DNA from: Candidatus Woesearchaeota archaeon CG10_big_fil_rev_8_21_14_0_10_37_12
GTDB lineage: Archaea > Nanobdellota > Nanobdellia > Woesearchaeales > ARS49
Reading direction: 5' to 3'
Assembly (NCBI GenBank): GCA_002762795.1
Contig: PCYA01000007.1
Span: 28,416 to 92,415 of the forward strand
DNA length: 64,000 bases
Shown: positions 57,140-64,000 of the stretch, in pieces
Position numbering within the stretch: the first letter of the stretch is position 1
Layout: every line of letters begins with the position of its first letter
Position numbers and translations under genes: made by a program
Notes under the pieces: model-generated
Database searches by the model: none
What the model was told of the DNA's origin: nothing
Seen by the model: the letters and a program-made list of their open reading frames with translations, nothing else

Positions 57140-57985
57140 ATGAAAAAAACATTATTAATACTGTTAATTTTAGGAATAATTATAGCATGCGGAGAAAAAG
57201 AAATCCCGCCAGCACAAGAAGATCTTGTTGAACTGGAAGAAATAACAACACCAGAACAAATAACAACAGAAACACCCACAGAATCAGAACAAAAAGAAAA
57301 ATCAGAGCAGGAAGAACCAAAACAAAAAGAAGAAATACCACAAGAAACCCAAACAGAAATAATCATAGAACAAACAAAAGAAATAACGCCAGTTATAAAA
57401 GACCTACTTAAACGCACAGAAGAAAAACTTACAAGTATGCAATACCTTTACGGAGGAACAGAAACATCTAATTTATTTTTAGACACTTATCAAGTCAGAG
57501 GAAACAAAATAAAAATCAAAAAATATGAATCAGATAGATACGTACGTGAGGGAGAATTTGACACGCAATATATCCACGAAGGAATAGCCTGCTGCGAAAA
57601 ACTCAGCAGATGCAAAAGTCACAACACGGACAACACCAACAAAAAATTTGAATTAGGAGAAATCTACACTCCAAAAACACCAACAGACTGGATAAAAGAA
57701 ATAACAAACGATGCAAAAGTATTAGGACAAGAAGTATTTGACGAACGAAGCGTCACACACATAAAATACGCTAACAATGGACGAACAACAGAAATGTGGC
57801 TCGACAACAGCTACGGAGCACCACACAAAGTAACAGTAACAGATAGCAATGATAACTTAATTACTTACCGATTCAACGATCTAACATTCAACAGCCTCAA
57901 AGACAAAGACTTTGAAGCACCATGCAAAAACTTCGAAGCATACGTACCAAGCGAACCACCAGAAAACAGAAGCGCCAGTATTTAG
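57140..57985 (+). CDS. Lipoprotein with Glu/Thr-rich linker
   Basis: MKKTLLILLILGIIIACGEKE lipobox. Confidence 0.8.
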   Translation: MKKTLLILLILGIIIACGEKEIPPAQEDLVELEEITTPEQITTETPTESEQKEKSEQEEPKQKEEIPQETQTEIIIEQTKEITPVIKDLLKRTEEKLTSMQYLYGGTETSNLFLDTYQVRGNKIKIKKYESDRYVREGEFDTQYIHEGIACCEKLSRCKSHNTDNTNKKFELGEIYTPKTPTDWIKEITNDAKVLGQEVFDERSVTHIKYANNGRTTEMWLDNSYGAPHKVTVTDSNDNLITYRFNDLTFNSLKDKDFEAPCKNFEAYVPSEPPENRSASI

Positions 57986-58030
57986 TAAACTTAAATTAAA
58001 AAAATCATAACCCTAAAAAAAAGGTGAAAA

Positions 58031-58417
58031 ATGCACATGACAGAAAAAATCATACTCGGAGCAGTACTACTAGTAGCAGTACTCGGACTCGCATTTATTT
58101 TCACAACAAACGCAAATATAGGACAAGCAGCATTCGAAAAACAAATATGGTCTGCTGATAAGGTCCAATACACACAACAAACATCTATCACAGACAAAGA
58201 AGCAGAAGAAAGGGAAAGAAAAAACAAAGAACGTAAAGAAATAAAAGAACGATTTATAAAAGATGCTAAGGCAAAAGGACTTGAAGTGGTAGATACTTGT
58301 ACTGCTGATTGTAGAATGGGGATGTGTGCTTTGCGCGCGATAGACAATAAAGGAACTATTGTTAAACGCTTAAATGGTCGCTGCTCAAAAGATTGTAACT
58401 GTAATATACTTGTTTAA
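58031..58417 (+). CDS. Membrane-anchored Cys-rich small protein
   Basis: MHMTEKIILGAVLLVAVLGLAFIFTTNANIGQAAFEK; 5' end nearly identical to the 59888 gene. Confidence 0.75.
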   Translation: MHMTEKIILGAVLLVAVLGLAFIFTTNANIGQAAFEKQIWSADKVQYTQQTSITDKEAEERERKNKERKEIKERFIKDAKAKGLEVVDTCTADCRMGMCALRAIDNKGTIVKRLNGRCSKDCNCNILV

Positions 58418-58440
58418 TCCGATTAACACTTAAAAAAACA

Positions 58441-59760
58441 TCAAAACAATTCTTTTTTCTTTTCCTCAATAATACCAGGAGCACTACCACCATGCCAAGA
58501 AAACCTTGGACGAACTCTCATAGGATAAACACGCTCATTCACATCATCAATAGCCAAACACGCACCAGGAATTCTTGGCAAATCCTCCAACGCCTGATCA
58601 AGACCAGCACGCAAATAACTCTGCATCAAATTACCCAACGCATCAGTATCAATCTTAGCCGTAAGCCTATGAGACAAAATAACATCAGACTGAGTCATCG
58701 CATCAGTATGAATCTTACCAGGCTGCTGCGTAGCTAAAACCAATGCAATGCCGGGTTGACGACCTTCTCTTAATAGTGTGATTAATGCGTTTGAACTTGT
58801 TGTCTTGCCTTCTGACGGAATGAATTCATGCGCTTCATCCAACATCAACCAACACATCGGCATATCTGATGTAACTTGCTCTTCTTCCAAAATATAATGA
58901 GTTGCTTTTTGAACAGAAGCAAACTCTTCTTCTTTTCTTGCCTTCATACGCTCTGTAAACAATTTCATACTCACCAAACCAGTCACCAAATGCTTAATAC
59001 GCCACCCATTCGGCATCACCGCATAAGCACTCAAATCAAGAACAGTAATTTGCCCTGGCTTTGCCAGATCTTTGACAGGTGTTGCTTTTATCGAGAAAAG
59101 ACCCCATTGCTCAACAGTCATAAACCTGCTTTTTGCAGCGTTTTTTACTGTTAATTTTTCTATTTCATCTGCCTCAATTGACTTAATAATATCAGATATA
59201 CTGTATTGCTTTCCTGTTTTCTGCAACAAAGTAATAATTCTCTCAATAAAAATTGCCAGTGGATCTGAAAACTGAAGCTCGAAAGTTGTATTCCAATCCT
59301 CTGGCGAGAGTTCTGCGGGGTTAAGCGCAAATGGAACATCCGTAGGAATGCCCTGTTCTTTCCACTTATCAAAAAAACCAATAGGAGTATAAATTTTCAC
59401 ATCAATTGCTTTACCAGACAGACCCCATTCTTTCAAAAGCGCCGAATCCTTATTGTTCGGATATTTCATCGTCCAATAAATACCCATCGTATCAAACAAA
59501 ATAACACACAATTTTTTTCTTAATTCTTCTTGAAGTGTAGCAATACCCTCTGCGATAACCCCTAAACTATACGACTTGCCTGAACCTCTCTTGCCAGCAA
59601 CAAACACTACATGCGCTTTATTCAAATCCAAATAAACAGGTTGAGAAAGTGCAGTAACAGCACCCATCTTTACATAATGCTTACCCAATAGAACAGCTCC
59701 ATTATTACCAAACTTCTCCTGCTCAGCCTTACTCCTTCCAAGAATAACTTCGTACACCAT
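58441..59760 (-). CDS. HerA-like (DUF87) ATPase
   Basis: VFVAGKRGSGKSYSLGVIAEGI, MLDEAHEFIP, LATQQPGKI. Confidence 0.9.
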   Translation of the reverse strand: MVYEVILGRSKAEQEKFGNNGAVLLGKHYVKMGAVTALSQPVYLDLNKAHVVFVAGKRGSGKSYSLGVIAEGIATLQEELRKKLCVILFDTMGIYWTMKYPNNKDSALLKEWGLSGKAIDVKIYTPIGFFDKWKEQGIPTDVPFALNPAELSPEDWNTTFELQFSDPLAIFIERIITLLQKTGKQYSISDIIKSIEADEIEKLTVKNAAKSRFMTVEQWGLFSIKATPVKDLAKPGQITVLDLSAYAVMPNGWRIKHLVTGLVSMKLFTERMKARKEEEFASVQKATHYILEEEQVTSDMPMCWLMLDEAHEFIPSEGKTTSSNALITLLREGRQPGIALVLATQQPGKIHTDAMTQSDVILSHRLTAKIDTDALGNLMQSYLRAGLDQALEDLPRIPGACLAIDDVNERVYPMRVRPRFSWHGGSAPGIIEEKKKELF

Positions 59761-59887
59761 CTTTTTAGTTCACAGTTAACAGTATGAAGTAAACAGTAAG
59801 AAAGAAGTATAAAAAAGTATGCAGCGAAATGTTTAAATAAAAGAAAAGACTCAAGTTACACAAAAGAGGTATAATAAGAGGTAAAAA

Positions 59888-60450
59888 ATGCACATGACAG
59901 AAAAAATCATACTCGGAGCAGTACTACTAGTAGCAGTACTAGGAATAGCATTCATATTTACAGCAAATGCAAATGTAGGACAAGCGGCATGGAAATTCCC
60001 GAAATACACCTCCCCCCCCCTAATTTACAGCAAGAGCAGTTAGCATCAATTACACAAAAAAATGCACAAGTGGAAATAACAAGTCAAGCAAAAAGCGCGG
60101 ACTACGTTGAAAAAGAATATCAAGGAGAATCTGAAATGTTTGATAAAAACGGTCAGTCATATCTTATATCTATCCCGCGTGAAGGACAAACCAGTAAATT
60201 CCCGCGTGAAGAACCAACAATTGTTTCTAGCCAATACTTTACAGAAGACCCTTGTAACAGCAAAAAAACATGTGATGGAACAAAATGCGAAGGAAAACAT
60301 ATAACCATAAAAAAATATAGCGATGGAAAAGAAACAAGAAGCGTACAAACTTTTAAAGGATACTGTAGCAAGTATGCATATACTCGCAGCTTTGACCGGG
60401 AATACCTGGGCAGTTGCACTTGTGTTACTCCAGTTGAGCATACGACTTAA
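59888..60450 (+). CDS. Membrane-anchored Cys-rich protein interrupted by a C9 tract (frameshift or phase-variable)
   Basis: Frame from 59888 gives MHMTEKIILGAVLLVAVLGIAFIFTANANVGQAAWKFPKYTSPP; after C9 (60012-60020) the long ORF is in another frame (NLQQEQLASITQ...). Confidence 0.75.
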
Positions 60451-60501
60451 CACTCGGACAGTTCGCTAGTTCAGTAAAGCGTGTTTTAAAAAAAATGCGC
60501 A

Positions 60502-60906
60502 TTATTTTTTTATTAAATTTTCATAATCATGCGCCTGCTGCCACAAGCCAACAATATTATCTTCTGTATCCTTGAAGATAAGAAATTTACCTGCTCTGAC
60601 ATCAGTTGTTGGCGTGATGATAGTACCGCCTGATTGCTTAATTTTTTGTTCATATGATTCAATGCTTTTTACAAAGAAATAAGAAATAGGTCCTACATTA
60701 ACTGGTGTTTGTTTGAACTTTTCACGCTCTTCTCTGCTAATAAGACCTGCCCTTGAATCCTCTCCTTCATCAAGCATTACATAGTCCATAGGAATGGGAA
60801 GTTTTTTTCCAGACCAATGAAAGACTTGCTCATAGAAGCTTTGTGCTCTCTGTATATTGTCAACAGGGATTTCTAAGTGAACATAGGGATTTATTTGCTT
60901 TTTCAT
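60502..60906 (-). CDS. VOC-family (glyoxalase-like) protein
   Basis: YVHLEIPVDNIQRAQSFYEQVFHW...GGTIITPTTDVRAGKFLIFKDTEDNIVGLWQ. Confidence 0.9.
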   Translation of the reverse strand: MKKQINPYVHLEIPVDNIQRAQSFYEQVFHWSGKKLPIPMDYVMLDEGEDSRAGLISREEREKFKQTPVNVGPISYFFVKSIESYEQKIKQSGGTIITPTTDVRAGKFLIFKDTEDNIVGLWQQAHDYENLIKK

Positions 60907-60996
60907 TCTATTAACACCATCTCACCATTCTGCACTTGGAAAATTCTTTCCAGTTTATCACAAAAATTTATAAAGCAATCAAACTTAGTTCAGCAT

Positions 60997-61200
60997 ATGA
61001 CAACAATAACAATACAAAAAGAAAAACTAAGCAAAGTCCTTGAAGACGTAGAAGTTCTAATACAAGACGTAAGTGAACTTGTAGATCAAAATATGCTTGT
61101 TAAGCAAAGAATTGCAAATATACAAAAAAGTCCCGAAGCATATAAAACGGAAGAAGAATTAGACACCTATTTGAAAAAAAGAGGAGTCAACATTGAATGA
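60997..61200 (+). CDS. Antitoxin-like protein
   Basis: MTTITIQKEKLSKVLEDVEVLIQDVSEL; overlaps the toxin gene by 8 nt. Confidence 0.75.
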   Translation: MTTITIQKEKLSKVLEDVEVLIQDVSELVDQNMLVKQRIANIQKSPEAYKTEEELDTYLKKRGVNIE

Positions 61201-61486
61201 ATGGAACATAAAAAATCACCCTGCCTTTTTCAAAGACCTTGACAAATTAGACACCAAAATTCTAGAGATATTTTACAAAAAGAAAGAAAAAATTAAAGAA
61301 AACCCTGTGCGTATCAAACATCTGAGCGGAGGAACAAACTGTTACCGAGAAGCAATAACTGATAATATCAGACTCATTTATTATGTCGAGAAAAACACCA
61401 TCTGGCTCCTCACAATAGGACCGCATGATGAATCATATAATACTTATTTGAAAAGATTGCATAAATTAAGAGAAAAATTACAATGA
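61193..61486 (+). CDS. RelE-family toxin
   Basis: FFKDLDKLDTKILEIFYKKKEKIKENPVRIKHLSGGTNCYREAITDNIRLIYYVEKNTIWLLTIGPHDE. Confidence 0.88.
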   Translation: MNEWNIKNHPAFFKDLDKLDTKILEIFYKKKEKIKENPVRIKHLSGGTNCYREAITDNIRLIYYVEKNTIWLLTIGPHDESYNTYLKRLHKLREKLQ

Positions 61487-61513
61487 TGAATTAAGTTCTT
61501 CTTTATTTTTTCT

Positions 61514-61903
61514 TTAACTCATCATAATCAGAAGCTTGTTGCTACAAGCCAATAATATTATCTTCTGTGTCCTTGAAAATAAGAAATTTGCCTGCTCTTA
61601 CGTCAGTTGTTGGCGCGATGATGGTACCGCTTGCTTGATTTTTTGTTCGTATGCTTCTATGTTTTTTACAAACAAATAACTAATGGGGCCAATATTCAGT
61701 GATGTTTGCTTGAACTCTTTTCTCTCTTCTCTACTTATTAGGCCTGCTCTTGACTCCTCGCATTCATCAAGCATAACATAGTCCATAGGAATCGGAAGTT
61801 TCTTGCCTCTCCAATGAAATACTATCTCGTAAAAGCTTTGCGCCCGTTGCATGTTATCAACAGGAATTTCAAGATGAACATAGGCGGTTATTTTCTTTTT
61901 CAT
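61514..61903 (-). pseudogene. Decayed copy of the VOC-family gene
   Basis: 4-nt deletion near 61624-61635 and TGG-to-TAG change relative to 60502-60906. Confidence 0.85.
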
Positions 61904-63018
61904 TGTATCAACACCATCTTTCCATTTCGCACTTGGAAAATTCTTTCCAGTTTATTAGATGATCCTTTTTCATTAATTGAAACAATTCCTGCAGCGCCTT
62001 CAAAGTTTTGCACTTTGTACATTGCTTTACTGATTTTTTTAGGGTCATCAGAACCTGCAATCTTGATAGCTTCTGCTAAGACCATCACTCCATCGTAGCC
62101 GAGAGCGGTGAAAATTAACAACTCTGGTTCTTTGTTGTATTTTTGTTTGTACTTTTCAGCTAATAATTTATATTGTAGAGCATCCTGTACAAACAATTGC
62201 GTTGTATACACACCTTCACTTTCTCTTGGAATGATATTAATTACATCTTCGGTGAATCCATCTCCTGTTGTCACGATGCCATCAAAACCAACTTCATACA
62301 CTTGTTTGAAAAACTTATCCCAATTCGCGGCAACAGGAGCATATAATGAGTCAGCTCCTTTTGCTTTCAAAATAATAGAACGGAAATCAGTTTCATCAAT
62401 CGCAGCGCTTTCTTTAATAGTTATTTGTCCACCCAAGTCTTTAAATCGCTTTTCGAAACTCAAACTTATAAGCTGAGACCAATCATCTTCATGATACACA
62501 ATTGCGGCTGTTTTAACATTTTGCTTAATCAAAAACTCAGCCATTTCTCTGCCAGCCGCTTCTGTCTGAAAACCGATACTAAACACATGATTTCCTACCT
62601 TCTCTATTTCTTCATTTGCATCCCATAATACAATCAATGGACGTTCATTTGTTTCAAAAACAGTACTTGTTGCTTTTGCAGTATTCCACACACCAACTAA
62701 ACCAGCAGATACATCATCAACTTCAATTAACTTCTGAGCTACTGTAGTTGCTTTGACTAAATTAAATTGATCATCTTCATAAATAATCTTGATCTGCTTC
62801 CCAAGGATGCCACCATTTGCGTTCAATTCATCAGTTGCCAACACGATACCTTCACGCATCGCATCAGCAATAAAAGAAATATCAGAACCAGTCAAAAACA
62901 AACTTGCACCAATCTTTATTTCATCATCTGCTGTTACTGCAGCCGTTATACTTCTATCACTCACACAACCTGCCAATACAAGCATAGCTAACGCTAACAA
63001 TATCAATAGTTTTTTCAT
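61900..63018 (-). CDS. Branched-chain amino acid-type ABC substrate-binding lipoprotein (Peripla_BP_6)
   Basis: MKKLLILLALAMLVLAGCVSD lipobox; IKIGASLFLTGSDISFIADAMREGIVLATDELNANGGILGKQIKIIYEDD. Confidence 0.93.
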   Translation of the reverse strand: MKKLLILLALAMLVLAGCVSDRSITAAVTADDEIKIGASLFLTGSDISFIADAMREGIVLATDELNANGGILGKQIKIIYEDDQFNLVKATTVAQKLIEVDDVSAGLVGVWNTAKATSTVFETNERPLIVLWDANEEIEKVGNHVFSIGFQTEAAGREMAEFLIKQNVKTAAIVYHEDDWSQLISLSFEKRFKDLGGQITIKESAAIDETDFRSIILKAKGADSLYAPVAANWDKFFKQVYEVGFDGIVTTGDGFTEDVINIIPRESEGVYTTQLFVQDALQYKLLAEKYKQKYNKEPELLIFTALGYDGVMVLAEAIKIAGSDDPKKISKAMYKVQNFEGAAGIVSINEKGSSNKLERIFQVRNGKMVLIQ

Positions 63019-63077
63019 AGTCACCACCCGAAATATTATAAAATTCTAATAGGCGCACGTATTAATAACTGTTAGTT

Positions 63078-63091
63078 GTCGTTTTTCCGAC
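63078..63091. promoter_or_regulatory. Candidate TrmB operator palindrome GTCGTTTTTCCGAC
   Basis: Reverse complement GTCGGAAAAACGAC is nearly the same as 45691-45703. Confidence 0.65.
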
Positions 63092-63127
63092 AACAAATTT
63101 AAATAGAGGGGATGCTGCACATCTTAC

Positions 63128-63847
63128 ATGAACACCGAAAACGTACTCAAAGACCTTGGATTATCAGATGGAGAAACAAAAGTTTATCTTGCACTTTTGA
63201 AAATTGGCACTTCAACTGTTGCACAGCTTAAAGAAGAATCGCGCCTACACAGAACAACTATCTACGATTTTATTGAAAAACTCCTGAATAAAGGACTTGT
63301 TAGTTATGTTATCAAAGGGGGCGTTAAATATTTCTCGGCAGCACCGCCAAAACAACTCTTTGACCTTCTCAAAGAAAAACAGGAAAATTTGCAAACCGTT
63401 CTTCCAGAACTTACCAAGCTTGCAAATTTTGAAAAACCAGACGTTAAGGTAGAAGTTTACAAAGGAACAGACGGATTCAAAACCGTTGCAAACGACATGC
63501 TGCGCAGAAAAGGAGAACTCCTCTCCATAGGAATAGACGAATCAAAATTCAAAGAACGCTTCCCATACATCATGGAACAAATATTCAAAAAAGAACAAGA
63601 ACTTGGAATGACAGAACGAAATCTTGCAGCAAAAGGAACGCAATTCATATATCCATACCCAAACCTGCACTACAAATACATGCCCAAAGAATTCTTCAGT
63701 CCAACACCCATGATCATTTATGATAATAAAATTGGTATTTTTCTCTGGGAAGCAAACACACAGTTACTTATAGAAAACAAAGAACTCGCAAATGCGTGGA
63801 AGAAATACTTTGAATACTTCTGGAAAAAGGCAGATAAGACGGCGTAG
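63128..63847 (+). CDS. TrmB-family transcriptional regulator
   Basis: LKDLGLSDGETKVYLALLKIGTSTVAQLKEESRLHRTTIYDFIEKLLNKGLV. Confidence 0.92.
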   Translation: MNTENVLKDLGLSDGETKVYLALLKIGTSTVAQLKEESRLHRTTIYDFIEKLLNKGLVSYVIKGGVKYFSAAPPKQLFDLLKEKQENLQTVLPELTKLANFEKPDVKVEVYKGTDGFKTVANDMLRRKGELLSIGIDESKFKERFPYIMEQIFKKEQELGMTERNLAAKGTQFIYPYPNLHYKYMPKEFFSPTPMIIYDNKIGIFLWEANTQLLIENKELANAWKKYFEYFWKKADKTA

Positions 63848-63914
63848 TCATAATCGTTTCATCGGCGGCCGCTTTGACTTCACCTCAAAAAAAACGTACA
63901 CAACTTTTAAATAA

Positions 63915-64000
63915 AGAAAAACGCACTATTCCCCAACCTGAAGGTCGGGGTATTTTATCGTGCGTTTTTCTACTTGCAAAGTTCGCCCTAAAGGGCGGGG
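63915..64000. repeat. Compound palindromic element, near-identical to 5732-5817 (truncated by window end)
   Basis: agaaaaacgcactattccccaacctgaaggtcggggtattttatcgtgcgtttttctacttgcaaagttcgccctaaagggcgggg. Confidence 0.9.

Overview
AT-rich archaeal chromosomal window. Archaeal hallmarks are aIF5B, aRF1, rpL37Ae–RpoP–prefoldin, SecD/F, ABCE1, archaeal-type LeuRS and AlaRS, 5S rRNA, SRP RNA, intron-containing tRNAs and mostly leaderless genes. The many small, compact membrane and RNA-binding families suggest a DPANN/Woesearchaeota-like genome, but that placement is inference. Most of the window is housekeeping. The most notable signals are: (1) a dense population of intergenic paired-hairpin or hairpin-array elements whose linkers are conserved while stems differ by compensatory changes; two of them sit next to partial duplications of gene ends (DRG GTPase 3' end, ABCE1 5' end); (2) two paralogous divergent modules of a TrmB-family regulator and an orphan lipoprotein substrate-binding protein, sharing the palindrome GTCGGAAAA(A)CGAC; (3) a family of membrane-anchored Cys-rich small proteins, one interrupted by a C9 tract that looks like a phase-variation switch; (4) a cluster of large GNAT-like proteins around an AstE/aspartoacylase-like hydrolase, with very short ORFs upstream of two members; (5) a tRNA-Cys with a likely 33-nt intron ending one base before the ATG of a VKOR gene; (6) a stand-alone GlsA-type glutaminase divergent from an asparagine-synthase ATPase domain that lacks its own amidotransferase domain; (7) a GGDEF protein, unusual in archaea. 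No CRISPR array, prophage or autonomous transposase was recognised. All homology calls come from motif reading without database searches.
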